From: Mytilus trossulus
Lineage: Eukaryota; Mollusca; Bivalvia; Mytilida; Mytilidae
Direction: 5' to 3'
Length of the DNA stretch: 64,000 nt
Assembly (NCBI RefSeq): GCF_036588685.1
Contig: NC_086378.1
Span: forward strand, 33,643,578 to 33,707,577
This document shows positions 1-15,554 of this stretch, piece by piece. Each line of letters opens with the position of its first letter. Within the stretch, counting starts at the first letter, position 1. The position numbers and the translations under genes were made by a program. The notes under the pieces were generated by a model that saw only the letters and a program-made list of their open reading frames with translations, ran no database searches and had not been told where the DNA came from.

Positions 1-594
1 TAAAGGATAAGATAAAATAATACCTGTGTAATAGTATACGAAATAAAACGATACAGAGAAATTTTGCATGAAAATAACATAGCAAAAAATACATATAGGG
101 CTGTATGTTCGGTATTATTATAGAAATGCGACCAGAAAATATTTATTCAGTTTGTAATGTATGAGTATTGGCATGTTGTAAGAAATTATTATAAAACGCA
201 TTTTTCCTTCAATAATTCGCACACGTATTGTGTCCCGATGTATCTTGTAAAGTTTAACAAAAAAATGACATTATTAAAAATTAAATTTTGATAGATAGAG
301 GCTCGTAATGGAACTTGAAGTCAACCAGAGAAACTCATTCAGAGAGTTTAATTTTGGATACAATTATTGACCAATAAATTATACATGTATTTGACAAACA
401 ACCCGTCTAACTTAGCTATAAGTCTTAGTGTAACGTCCAACAGCCGTGCAGACTTGGTATACGTATTTATAGCGCGAACGTCGAAGAGAGCACCTGGATT
501 GAACTTTTTTTTCTGAATTGACCAATTACGCGTTAGTTCTCTTCTAATGTTTCTAGCAAAATGATTTTTTAGGCGGAATTTTATTTCGTCTGCT
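1..594. other. Non-repeat flank of the histone array
   Basis: AT-rich sequence that matches no part of the 5.61-kb histone unit by eye, apart from one short promoter-like block at 464-503. No histone gene, stem-loop or convincing reading frame is seen. It is probably the unique DNA beyond the left end of the array, but the true junction is hidden in the adjoining gap, so the two sides may not be close neighbours in the genome. Confidence 0.6.
464..524 (-). promoter_or_regulatory. Histone-like promoter in the unique flank, pointing left
   Basis: Read on the minus strand, this block has TTCAATCC (496-503), then directly a 22-bp element (473-494: GGTGCTCTCT, T, CGA, C, GTTCGCG), then TATAAATA (464-471). 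The 22-bp element matches 20 of 22 positions of one found in every H2A-H2B intergenic promoter (for example 9427-9448), and TTCAATCC is the motif near the H2A, H2B and H3 starts. A CCAAT in the opposite sense lies at 520-524. Sequence outside these blocks does not match the histone promoter, so this looks like a separate promoter and not a decayed repeat. Any gene it drives would run left from about 440 and is not recognisable in the window. Confidence 0.4.
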
Positions 595-694
595 NNNNNN
601 NNNNNNNNNNNNNNNNNNNNNNNNNNNNNNNNNNNNNNNNNNNNNNNNNNNNNNNNNNNNNNNNNNNNNNNNNNNNNNNNNNNNNNNNNNNNNN
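595..694. other. Assembly gap (100 N)
   Basis: Exactly 100 N, the usual filler for a gap of unknown length. Left of it is unique flank; right of it the repeat begins in mid-spacer (equivalent to 6295 in the next unit). Confidence 0.98.
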
Positions 695-2100
<1,406 letters not shown>

Positions 2101-3191
2101 TCACCACTTACATAAAGCTGGCGTTGATTGGTCCGCATATCTTAAATCTGATTGGACTGATTTGTAAGGGACTTTGACAGTTTTCAATCCATTTTTTACT
2201 GAAAAACTGCTCAACCCAAGCTGACAGTAAAAATGCCCCCTTTTTTCATTCATAATTACAGTTTCTGATCATCCCTCATAGCTCAACAATAGTAAATTAG
2301 TGTCACGGTTTCAATATGATAAATCTGAAGAAGAAAAATAATAATAATGAAAAAAGGTCAAAATACATGCAGAAACATTAAGGAAAGGAACGAAAAATAA
2401 AAACAGGAAAAAATAAAAATAAAATGCAGTTATAACACAAACAAAGCGAAATAAAAATAAAAAAACAGAAAACAAATGGAATTACACATTCCCGACATGA
2501 CATTGTGCGGATCGGCTGAGTTTCTTTATTGTTGTATTATGTCATATTTATGTATATTTAATATAAAAAAAGAAGATGTGGTATGATTTTCATTTGGGCT
2601 GGGCACATTGTCACATTGTCTGATTGTCGGTGTGCTTACATCAATTCCACATCTTTAATACACAAACAATAACTAAATAAAGACAGAAAGACAGAGAGAG
2701 AGATGCTGAAAAAAATGGAAAAAGGAAAAGAATGGAAAGTACATATCATATATAAAAGTGTTGACGAAAGAGATAATGTTAACAAAAACTATAAATAATT
2801 ATAATAATAAAAAAAAACCACACACCTTCTCAGATGAATCTAAGCATGCTCGCATCAATAACCAAGAGAGAGAAAGAAGAGAGCAGACTAGTATTAAATA
2901 TAAATACTATCAGTGGTTTTTTTTCCCCCCGACAAACATTATATGATTTAACTGAGCTACTTGTGGGTTCAAAGAGTCAGAAAGTACGACAATAAATGTT
3001 CTGATGAAGAAGACTGAAAAAGTTACTAGACTTAGTGTTATGCTATAAGAACTGTACTTAAATGGGATGCGTTAGAGAGAGAAGAAAAGAAGAATCACGG
3101 AAGAAGGACATTTATATTTTAGACATTTTTTATTTGTTATGTAGTAGAATATATTTTTTCAATTATGTATGGGGAATAAAGTATTACTAAG

Positions 3192-3246
3192 ATGTACAAC
3201 AATTTTAGACTCTTTTTGAAAAATATTGGTGGCCCTGAAAAGGGCC
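3192..3246 (-). promoter_or_regulatory. H2A copy 1 mRNA 3'-end processing module
   Basis: Stem-loop at 3231-3246, downstream element, and TTGTTGTACAT ending at 3192. The module is intact even though the reading frame beside it is broken. Confidence 0.9.
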
Positions 3247-3279
3247 GTTGTTAAGTGAGTAATCCGATATATCCACTTT

Positions 3280-3927
<648 letters not shown>

Positions 3928-4302
3928 ATGCCACCCAAAGTAGGAACTAAAGGAGCCAAGAAGGCCGTCACCAAGGCAAAGACTGCCAGACCCGGCGGTG
4001 ATAAGAAAAGGAGGAGGAAGAGACGTGAATCCTATGCTATCTACATCTACAAAGTCTTGAGACAAGTTCACCCCGACACCGGAGTGTCCTCAAAGGCAAT
4101 GTCCATCATGAACAGCTTCGTCAACGATATCTTCGAGAGAATCGCAGCAGAGGCTTCCCGATTGGCACACTACAACAAAAGATCTACCATCACATCCCGG
4201 GAGATCCAGACCGCTGTCCGTCTTCTCTTACCCGGAGAATTGGCCAAGCACGCTGTCAGTGAAGGTACCAAAGCCGTCACTAAATACACCAGCAGCAAGT
4301 AA
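3928..4302 (+). CDS. H2B: Histone H2B, copy 1
   Basis: Intact 124-codon gene, the same protein as at 9541-9915. The frame stays open for 16 codons upstream of the ATG but holds no other ATG, and the MPPK start is the normal one for invertebrate H2B, so the start at 3928 is chosen. Confidence 0.97.
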   Translation: MPPKVGTKGAKKAVTKAKTARPGGDKKRRRKRRESYAIYIYKVLRQVHPDTGVSSKAMSIMNSFVNDIFERIAAEASRLAHYNKRSTITSREIQTAVRLLLPGELAKHAVSEGTKAVTKYTSSK

Positions 4303-4330
4303 ACAGTCTGAAGTTTATAACTTCACAAAC

Positions 4331-4385
4331 GGCCCTTTTCAGGGCCACCAACATTTTTCAAAAAGAATTTACATTTGTTGTACAT
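4331..4385 (+). promoter_or_regulatory. H2B copy 1 mRNA 3'-end processing module
   Basis: Stem-loop at 4331-4346, CAAAAAGAA at 4359-4367, TTGTTGTACAT at 4375-4385. Confidence 0.93.
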
Positions 4386-5072
4386 CAATGTCAAACTTCT
4401 AAACAAAGCTATAAATCCCAACCCCAGCTATAACCACTTTCAAACTATTTCAATAGTATATGGTTACTTTTCTCTTCTTTCTATCTGTATAACAAATATA
4501 CGTGTATTTCACTCATTCTGTAGCATTTAATTTGTCTGTCAAAACTACAAAGCGTAAATACATAAATCATGAAGAACAAAACAGTGCTTTCATTCCAATT
4601 AATAGAGTTGATAAATTTACGATTTCTTTTGCTTTTCGAGAGAAAAAAAATATTGCGAGAATTATTTTACACGGAAACAAGAACATTACCTAATCTTAAA
4701 CCACGCAAAAAAAACCTCTATAATTGAATATAACAGAATCTACAGATTTTGTGTGTAAAAGTCCGTGCATTTTGTTTTGAAATTTTCTCTCTTCATGTAG
4801 GCAAATGCACGGACTTGATCTTTGAACGTATTCATAAACCTTCAGAAATATAAATTCTCAAATAAATACAAGAGTAAGAGTAAGGAAGTTAATTAAAAAG
4901 AAAGCCAGATATTTAAAAAAAAAAAGGGGGGGGGGGGGGGTATAACGAGAGAGAGAAAATAGTTGCGGATCAGGATCAGGGAAAACAAGAAAAACGGTTG
5001 AAAAATTCATGAACATTAGAGAAAAGAATAGAAGTGGGAGCAAGCTTTGATTTCAAGATTTTGTTTAAAACG

Positions 5073-5128
5073 ATGTACAACAAATCTAAGATTCTTTTTG
5101 AAAAATGTTGGTGGCCCTGAAAAGGGCC
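5073..5128 (-). promoter_or_regulatory. H4 copy 1 mRNA 3'-end processing module
   Basis: Stem-loop at 5113-5128, 27 nt past the H4 stop, then the downstream element and TTGTTGTACAT ending at 5073. Confidence 0.93.
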
Positions 5129-5154
5129 GTTGTTGATATTAGCTGGGTGGCTGT

Positions 5155-5472
<318 letters not shown>

Positions 5473-7104
5473 CTATTTGTGGTGATTAGTTAAATAATAC
5501 TTTCCGTCTAACAGCGACTCTTTATATATCACCAACGCGGCCGTAAAAGAAGTATCACACATTTTCAGTTAACTGTTGTCTGATTGGCTTACGTTGTTTT
5601 ATTCCGGGAGGTAACTCTGTACTGCCTTAAACTGTGTACACTTTCAATCCACTTTTTCATTCTAGGTCTGAAAAATATAATAATTCATATCAGACAGTAA
5701 ATTTTTAAGAAAAAACTATTATTTCAATCGGAATAAAAATGACTGAAGGAGACAAAAAAAGTTCCAAAATGTTGAAAAGTTTTCATTTTAAGATAGAATA
5801 GTATGATAAATAAATGATAAATGAAAATCACTTTAGACAGTCAAAATTATAAAGATAATTATTTGCTTTCTCTGAACAGACATTTTCATTCAATGACAAT
5901 ACACATTTCAACTTAATGGAATGGAATTTAGTTGGGGAAAAAATAAACCTCACAGACATATCTAGGAATACTGGTTATCTATTTGTCTATTTGATGTATC
6001 CAGAAATTGGATACATCACAGGATTTTACATGCTTGCAGTTTTCTACCTGTCTTTCATAACTCAACATCATCTGTCAAAGCTGTGCTTGCCATCCATCAA
6101 CGATCTGCTGCAGGTACTTCAGATCATAAATGGGAGAATGTATGAATAAAACTGTTACTGTTATTACTATTAAAGATTTTTTTTTCTAGGTATTACAGTG
6201 AAGAAAAGAGATGCCCCTGACTGCGGGTAAAACTTCTTATGTGTGCATCTTCCTTTCAATTTTATTTTTAAACGCCATTCTATATTTATCCACAGTATGA
6301 CGATGACAATTTCATCAGCCAATCCAATAAAAATGTTAATGCGCACACATGTACTTACTATTCTGAAGACTTCTTTTAGCCAGAAAAGTTTATAATAAGT
6401 CTGAAAACCACTTTTTATCATATAAAAAAGCTTATAAGTGCAAGATATATGCTTACATGGACTTCCTACATTGAAATTTTGTGGGGACTACTTGGACCCG
6501 TACCGAAATTATATTAATTTAAATAGAAATTTCATGATTTTGTTAACTAGCAGCAAGACAAGACTCTAAAGTGGACAAAATATATTACTACATACATGAT
6601 AAAAAAATTCTTTACAATTCTGACTGAAAAAGAGCTCTAAATTTTTGATAAAAGTACCCTGTAATATCAGCTTTTCTAAAAGAAATATTCAAATTAATGA
6701 ATTATACAAGATATTTAAACTCTAACTTAAAAAAAAAGGTTATATTTTGGCCAGTTGGTGGTTCTCTTTCTTTGGTCTAGACTACTGGTGTAAATAATAC
6801 ATCAAAAGAAGACAAGACAAAACAAGCGAAGAAAAGAAAAGAACAGAAGTACAGATAGAAACATTTATATGTTGATCTTTTTTTATATAATGTACTATTT
6901 AATATTCTACACACAAGGACATACATGTACCATGATAAACAAACACCCCCCTTTTTTTTGTGATGAGACTTGTGTGTATATATATATCATAAAATTTATT
7001 TTTTGTCTATGTATTGCTTTGCATATAGATGGATTCAACAAGAAGAAATAAAAGAGAGAGAGAGAGATGGGGAAAAGAGGGGTTCGGCTATGTTTCTAAT
7101 TTTC

Positions 7105-7160
7105 ATGTACAACAATTTATAGATTCTTTTTGAAAAATATTGGTGGCCCTGAAAAGGGCC
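7105..7160 (-). promoter_or_regulatory. H3 mRNA 3'-end processing module (reference)
   Basis: Read on the minus strand: GGCCCTTTTCAGGGCC (7145-7160), a 6-bp stem with a TTTC loop that fits the metazoan replication-dependent histone stem-loop bound by SLBP; then ACCA, a T-rich stretch and CAAAAAGAA (7124-7132), the histone downstream element that pairs with U7 snRNA; then TTGTTGTACAT (7105-7115). The last element is not a known histone signal but recurs after all four gene types. The mRNA is expected to be cleaved between stem-loop and downstream element without a poly(A) tail. Confidence 0.94.
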
Positions 7161-7189
7161 GTTATGTTTTGGTGAAAAAATCACACTTC

Positions 7190-7795
<606 letters not shown>

Positions 7796-8798
7796 ATTTT
7801 TTACTGAAAAACTGCTCAACCCAAGCTGACAGTAAAAATGCCCCCTTTTTTCATTCATAATTACAGTTTCTGATCATCCCTCATAGCTCAACAATAGTAA
7901 ATTAGTGTCACGGTTTCAATATGATAAATCTGAAGAAGAAAAATAATAATAATGAAAAAAGGTCAAAATACATGCAGAAACATTAAGGAAAGGAACGAAA
8001 AATAAAAACAGGAAAAAATAAAAATAAAATGCAGTTATAACACAAACAAAGCGAAATAAAAATAAAAAAACAGAAACAAATGGAATTACACATTCCCGAC
8101 ATGACATTGTGCGGATCGGCTGAGTTTCTTTATTGTTGTATTATGTCATATTTATGTATATTTAATATAAAAAAAGAAGATGTGGTATGATTTTCATTTG
8201 GGCTGGGCACATTTGTCACATTGTCTGATTGTCGGTGTGCTTACATCAATTCCACATCTTTAATACACAAACAATAACTAAATAAAGACAGAAAGACAGA
8301 GAGAGAGATGCTGAAAAAAATGGAAAAAGGAAAAGAATGGAAAGTACATATCATATATAAAAGTGTTGACGAAAGAGATAATGTTAACAAAAACTATAAA
8401 TAATTATAATAATAAAAAAAAACCACACACCTTCTCAGATGAATCTAAGCATGCTCGCATCAATAACCAAGAGAGAGAAAGAAGAGAGCAGACTAGTATT
8501 AAATATAAATACTATCAGTGGTTTTTTTTCCCCCCGACAAACATTATATGATTTAACTGAGCTACTTGTGGGTTCAAAGAGTCAGAAAGTACGACAATAA
8601 ATGTTCTGATGAAGAAGACTGAAAAAGTTACTAGACTTAGTGTTATGCTATAAGAACTGTACTTAAATGGGATGCGTTAGAGAGAGAAGAAAAGAAGAAT
8701 CACGGAAGAAGGGACATTTATATTTTAGACATTTTTTATTTGTTATGTAGTAGAATATATTTTTTTCAATTATGTATGGGGAATAAAGTATTACTAAG
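7796..8798. other. H3-H2A spacer (reference), no gene seen
   Basis: About 1 kb of AT-rich DNA with purine-rich simple stretches (around 7930-8070 and 8284-8340). One inverted repeat stands out: AAGATGTGG (8177-8185) with CCACATCTT (8252-8260), enclosing a smaller GCACA/TGTGC pair (8207-8211, 8236-8240). No tRNA, 5S, snRNA or protein gene was recognised; the longest frames are low-complexity. Confidence 0.7.
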
Positions 8799-8853
8799 AT
8801 GTACAACAATTTTAGACTCTTTTTGAAAAATATTGGTGGCCCTGAAAAGGGCC
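8799..8853 (-). promoter_or_regulatory. H2A mRNA 3'-end processing module (reference)
   Basis: Stem-loop at 8838-8853, downstream element CAAAAAGAG at 8817-8825 (last base differs from the CAAAAAGAA of the other three genes), TTGTTGTACAT at 8799-8809. Confidence 0.93.
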
Positions 8854-8886
8854 GTTGTTAAGTGAGTAATCCGATATATCCACTTT

Positions 8887-9540
<654 letters not shown>

Positions 9541-9915
9541 ATGCCACCCAAAGTAGGAACTAAAGGAGCCAAGAAGGCCGTCACCAAGGCAAAGACTGCC
9601 AGACCCGGCGGTGATAAGAAAAGGAGGAGGAAGAGACGTGAATCCTATGCTATCTACATCTACAAAGTCTTGAGACAAGTTCACCCCGACACCGGAGTGT
9701 CCTCAAAGGCAATGTCCATCATGAACAGCTTCGTCAACGATATCTTCGAGAGAATCGCAGCAGAGGCTTCCCGATTGGCACACTACAACAAAAGATCTAC
9801 CATCACATCCCGGGAGATCCAGACCGCTGTCCGTCTTCTCTTACCCGGAGAATTGGCCAAGCACGCTGTCAGTGAAGGTACCAAAGCCGTCACTAAATAC
9901 ACCAGCAGCAAGTAA
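9541..9915 (+). CDS. H2B: Histone H2B, copy 2
   Basis: Partner of H2A in the nucleosome. The frame has 124 codons, a normal invertebrate H2B length. The N-tail is basic ([13 protein letters not shown], then a [13 protein letters not shown] stretch); the histone fold starts at [17 protein letters not shown] (about residues 38-54) and includes [19 protein letters not shown] and the [15 protein letters not shown] stretch; the C-terminus AVTKYTSSK holds the lysine equivalent to the conserved ubiquitin site. The 16 upstream in-frame codons lack an ATG and lie just after the TATA box, so they are leader. It converges with H4, and the stop is 28 nt before the stem-loop. Confidence 0.98.
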   Translation: MPPKVGTKGAKKAVTKAKTARPGGDKKRRRKRRESYAIYIYKVLRQVHPDTGVSSKAMSIMNSFVNDIFERIAAEASRLAHYNKRSTITSREIQTAVRLLLPGELAKHAVSEGTKAVTKYTSSK

Positions 9916-9943
9916 ACAGTCTGAAGTTTATAACTTCACAAAC

Positions 9944-9998
9944 GGCCCTTTTCAGGGCCACCAACATTTTTCAAAAAGAATTTACATTTGTTGTACAT
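9944..9998 (+). promoter_or_regulatory. H2B mRNA 3'-end processing module (reference)
   Basis: Stem-loop at 9944-9959, CAAAAAGAA at 9972-9980, TTGTTGTACAT at 9988-9998. No AATAAA follows nearby. Confidence 0.94.
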
Positions 9999-10371
9999 CA
10001 ATGTCAAACTTCTAAACAAAGCTATAAATCCCAACCCCAGCTATAACCACTTTCAAACTATTTCAATAGTATATGGTTACTTTTCTCTTCTTTCTATCTG
10101 TATAACAAATATACGTGTATTTCACTCATTCTGTAGCATTTAATTTGTCTGTCAAAACTACAAAGCGTAAATACATAAATCATGAAGAACAAAACAGTGC
10201 TTTCATTCCAATTAATAGAGTTGATAAATTTACGATTTCTTTTGCTTTTCGAGAGAAAAAAAATATTGCGAGAATTATTTTACACGGAAACAAGAACATT
10301 ACCTAATCTTAAACCACGCAAAAAAAACCTCTATAATTGAATATAACAGAATCTACAGATTTTGTGTGTAA

Positions 10372-10429
10372 AAGTCCGTGCATTTTGTTTTGAAATTTTC
10401 TCTCTTCATGTAGGCAAATGCACGGACTT
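10372..10429. repeat. Perfect 14-bp inverted repeat with 30-nt loop
   Basis: AAGTCCGTGCATTT (10372-10385) is exactly complementary to AAATGCACGGACTT (10416-10429). It occurs at the same place in all units that contain this spacer. It is unlike the histone stem-loop and has no assigned role; it could be a remnant of a small transposon or a structural element. Confidence 0.85.
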
Positions 10430-10527
10430 GATCTTTGAACGTATTCATAAACCTTCAGAAATATAAATTCTCAAATAAATACAAGAGTAAGAGTAAGGAA
10501 GTTAATTAAAAAGAAAGCCAGATATTT

Positions 10528-10553
10528 AAAAAAAAAAAGGGGGGGGGGGGGGG
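10528..10553. repeat. A11-G15 homopolymer tract
   Basis: Eleven A followed by fifteen G on the plus strand. By my count the G-run is 15, 15, 16, 17, 16, 15, 15, 15, 16 and 16 in units 1-10 and 18 in the inverted unit, the most variable site seen in the array. Some of the variation may be sequencing error. A run this long could form a G-quadruplex. Confidence 0.9.
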
Positions 10554-10685
10554 TATAACGAGAGAGAGAAAATAGTTGCGGATCAGGATCAGGGAAAACA
10601 AGAAAAACGGTTGAAAAATTCATGAACATTAGAGAAAAGAATAGAAGTGGGAGCAAGCTTTGATTTCAAGATTTTGTTTAAAACG

Positions 10686-10741
10686 ATGTACAACAAATCT
10701 AAGATTCTTTTTGAAAAATGTTGGTGGCCCTGAAAAGGGCC
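10686..10741 (-). promoter_or_regulatory. H4 mRNA 3'-end processing module (reference)
   Basis: Stem-loop at 10726-10741, CAAAAAGAA at 10705-10713, TTGTTGTACAT at 10686-10696. Confidence 0.94.
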
Positions 10742-10767
10742 GTTGTTGATATTAGCTGGGTGGCTGT

Positions 10768-11263
<496 letters not shown>

Positions 11264-12717
11264 ACTTTTTCATTCTAGGTCTGAAAAATATAATAATTCA
11301 TATCAGACAGTAAATTTTTAAGAAAAAACTATTATTTCAATCGGAATAAAAATGACTGAAGGAGACAAAAAAAGTTCCAAAATGTTGAAAAGTTTTCATT
11401 TTAAGATAGAATAGTATGATAAATAAATGATAAATGAAAATCACTTTAGACAGTCAAAATTATAAAGATAATTATTTGCTTTCTCTGAACAGACATTTTC
11501 ATTCAATGACAATACACATTTCAACTTAATGGAATGGAATTTAGTTGGGGAAAAAATAAACCTCACAGACATATCTAGGAATACTGGTTATCTATTTGTC
11601 TATTTGATGTATCCAGAAATTGGATACATCACAGGATTTTACATGCTTGCAGTTTTCTACCTGTCTTTCATAACTCAACATCATCTGTCAAAGCTGTGCT
11701 TGCCATCCATCAACGATCTGCTGCAGGTACTTCAGATCATAAATGGGAGAATGTATGAATAAAACTGTTACTGTTATTACTATTAAAGATTTTTTTTTCT
11801 AGGTATTACAGTGAAGAAAAGAGATGCCCCTGACTGCGGGTAAAACTTCTTATGTGTGCATCTTCCTTTCAATTTTATTTTTAAACGCCATTCTATATTT
11901 ATCCACAGTATGACGATGACAATTTCATCAGCCAATCCAATAAAAATGTTAATGCGCACACATGTACTTACTATTCTGAAGACTTCTTTTAGCCAGAAAA
12001 GTTTATAATAAGTCTGAAAACCACTTTTTATCATATAAAAAAGCTTATAAGTGCAAGATATATGCTTACATGGACTTCCTACATTGAAATTTTGTGGGGA
12101 CTACTTGGACCCGTACCGAAATTATATTAATTTAAATAGAAATTTCATGATTTTGTTAACTAGCAGCAAGACAAGACTCTAAAGTGGACAAAATATATTA
12201 CTACATACATGATAAAAAAATTCTTTACAATTCTGACTGAAAAAGAGCTCTAAATTTTTGATAAAAGTACCCTGTAATATCAGCTTTTCTAAAAGAAATA
12301 TTCAAATTAATGAATTATACAAGATATTTAAACTCTAACTTAAAAAAAAAGGTTATATTTTGGCCAGTTGGTGGTTCTCTTTCTTTGGTCTAGACTACTG
12401 GTGTAAATAATACATCAAAAGAAGACAAGACAAAACAAGCGAAGAAAAGAAAAGAACAGAAGTACAGATAGAAACATTTATATGTTGATCTTTTTTTATA
12501 TAATGTACTATTTAATATTCTACACACAAGGACATACATGTACCATGATAAACAAACACCCCCCTTTTTTTTGTGATGAGACTTGTGTGTATATATATAT
12601 CATAAAATTTATTTTTTGTCTATGTATTGCTTTGCATATAGATGGATTCAACAAGAAGAAATAAAAGAGAGAGAGAGAGATGGGGAAAAGAGGGGTTCGG
12701 CTATGTTTCTAATTTTC
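11264..12717. other. H4-H3 spacer (reference), no gene seen
   Basis: About 1.45 kb, AT-rich. A 77-codon frame at 11529-11762 contains a 10-bp hairpin and is judged non-coding: the copy in unit 10 is frameshifted. It is followed by AATAAA and a tail built of TTACTG/TTATTAC-like repeats (about 11753-11785), which recalls the 3' end of a retroelement, a weak resemblance only. Further on are a C-run and T-run near 12558, a short TA repeat near 12590 and a GA repeat near 12667. No H1, 5S, tRNA or snRNA was found. Confidence 0.6.
11605..11631. repeat. 10-bp hairpin in the H4-H3 spacer
   Basis: TGATGTATCC (11605-11614) and GGATACATCA (11622-11631) are perfectly complementary with a 7-nt loop. It is present in every complete unit (for example 5992-6018 in unit 1). 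No known role. Confidence 0.8.
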
Positions 12718-12773
12718 ATGTACAACAATTTATAGATTCTTTTTGAAAAATATTGGTGGCCCTGAAAAGGGCC
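12718..12773 (-). promoter_or_regulatory. H3 copy 3 mRNA 3'-end processing module
   Basis: Stem-loop at 12758-12773; downstream element and TTGTTGTACAT as in the reference copy. Confidence 0.93.
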
Positions 12774-12802
12774 GTTATGTTTTGGTGAAAAAATCACACT
12801 TC

Positions 12803-13318
<516 letters not shown>

Positions 13319-14409
13319 TCACCACTTACATAAAGCTGGCGTTGATTGGTCCGCATATCTTAAATCTGATTGGACTGATTTGTAAGGGACTTTGACAGTT
13401 TTCAATCCATTTTTTACTGAAAAACTGCTCAACCCAAGCTGACAGTAAAAATGCCCCCTTTTTTCATTCATAATTACAGTTTCTGATCATCCCTCATAGC
13501 TCAACAATAGTAAATTAGTGTCACGGTTTCAATATGATAAATCTGAAGAAAAAATAATAATAATGAAAAAAGGTCAAAATACATGCAGAAACATTAAGGA
13601 AAGGAACGAAAAATAAAAACAGGAAAAAATAAAAATAAAATGCAGTTATAACACAAACAAAGCGAAATAAAAATAAAAAAACAGAAACAAATGGAATTAC
13701 ACATTCCCGACATGACATTGTGCGGATCGGCTGAGTTTCTTTATTGTTGTATTATGTCATATTTATGTATATTTAATATAAAAAAAGAAGATGTGGTATG
13801 ATTTTCATTTGGGCTGGGCACATTTGTCACATTGTCTGATTGTCGGTGTGCTTACATCAATTCCACATCTTTAATACACAAACAATAACTAAATAAAGAC
13901 AGAAAGACAGAGAGAGAGATGCTGAAAAAAATGGAAAAAGGAAAAGAATGGAAAGTACATATCATATATAAAAGTGTTGACGAAAGAGATAATGTTAACA
14001 AAAACTATAAATAATTATAATAATAAAAAAAAACCACACACCTTCTCAGATGAATCTAAGCATGCTCGCATCAATAACCAAGAGAGAGAAAGAAGAGAGC
14101 AGACTAGTATTAAATATAAATACTATCAGTGGTTTTTTTTCCCCCCGACAAACATTATATGATTTAACTGAGCTACTTGTGGGTTCAAAGAGTCAGAAAG
14201 TACGACAATAAATGTTCTGATGAAGAAGACTGAAAAAGTTACTAGACTTAGTGTTATGCTATAAGAACTGTACTTAAATGGGATGCGTTAGAGAGAGAAG
14301 AAAAGAAGAATCACGGAAGAAGGGACATTTATATTTTAGACATTTTTTATTTGTTATGTAGTAGAATATATTTTTTTCAATTATGTATGGGGAATAAAGT
14401 ATTACTAAG

Positions 14410-14464
14410 ATGTACAACAATTTTAGACTCTTTTTGAAAAATATTGGTGGCCCTGAAAAGGGCC
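14410..14464 (-). promoter_or_regulatory. H2A copy 3 mRNA 3'-end processing module
   Basis: Stem-loop at 14449-14464, CAAAAAGAG, then TTGTTGTACAT ending at 14410. Confidence 0.93.
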
Positions 14465-14497
14465 GTTGTTAAGTGAGTAATCCGATATATCCACTTT

Positions 14498-15151
<654 letters not shown>

Positions 15152-15526
15152 ATGCCACCCAAAGTAGGAACTAAAGGAGCCAAGAAGGCCGTCACCAAGG
15201 CAAAGACTGCCAGACCCGGCGGTGATAAGAAAAGGAGGAGGAAGAGACGTGAATCCTATGCTATCTACATCTACAAAGTCTTGAGACAAGTTCACCCCGA
15301 CACCGGAGTGTCCTCAAAGGCAATGTCCATCATGAACAGCTTCGTCAACGATATCTTCGAGAGAATCGCAGCAGAGGCTTCCCGATTGGCACACTACAAC
15401 AAAAGATCTACCATCACATCCCGGGAGATCCAGACCGCTGTCCGTCTTCTCTTACCCGGAGAATTGGCCAAGCACGCTGTCAGTGAAGGTACCAAAGCCG
15501 TCACTAAATACACCAGCAGCAAGTAA
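15152..15526 (+). CDS. H2B: Histone H2B, copy 3
   Basis: Intact, same 124-residue protein as at 9541-9915. Confidence 0.98.
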   Translation: MPPKVGTKGAKKAVTKAKTARPGGDKKRRRKRRESYAIYIYKVLRQVHPDTGVSSKAMSIMNSFVNDIFERIAAEASRLAHYNKRSTITSREIQTAVRLLLPGELAKHAVSEGTKAVTKYTSSK

Positions 15527-15554
15527 ACAGTCTGAAGTTTATAACTTCACAAAC

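Larger units (their letters stand above)
9999..10685. other. Convergent H2B-H4 spacer (reference), no gene seen
   Basis: About 690 bp of AT-rich DNA between two convergent genes. It holds the 14-bp inverted repeat and the A/G homopolymer tract listed separately. No RNA gene or credible reading frame was recognised. Confidence 0.7.

Noticed and set aside
348-594. Open minus-strand frame of about 80 codons in the left flank
   Set aside because: It runs straight through the TTCAATCC, 22-bp and TATAAATA promoter block, shows no recognised domain, and opens only at the gap. A chance frame is more likely.
6310-6520. Possible snRNA-like gene: CCAAT, an A-rich TATA-like box near 6420, then CTTACATGG and an AATTTTGTGG Sm-like site
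   Set aside because: CTTACATGG resembles the U1 5' end only over nine bases; no terminal hairpins and no U7-type CTCTTTTTG segment follow, so no snRNA could be supported.
7053-7070. GA, TA and short C/T runs in the spacers
   Set aside because: Ordinary simple-sequence repeats of AT-rich spacer DNA; small and stable apart from single-base differences.
8560-8590. tRNA B-box-like GGTTCAAAG in the H3-H2A spacer
   Set aside because: It does not complete GGTTCRANNCC, and no A-box or cloverleaf is seen upstream.
10115-10306. 63-codon frame in the H2B-H4 spacer
   Set aside because: Low complexity, no start context or domain, and preserved merely by homogenisation of the repeat.
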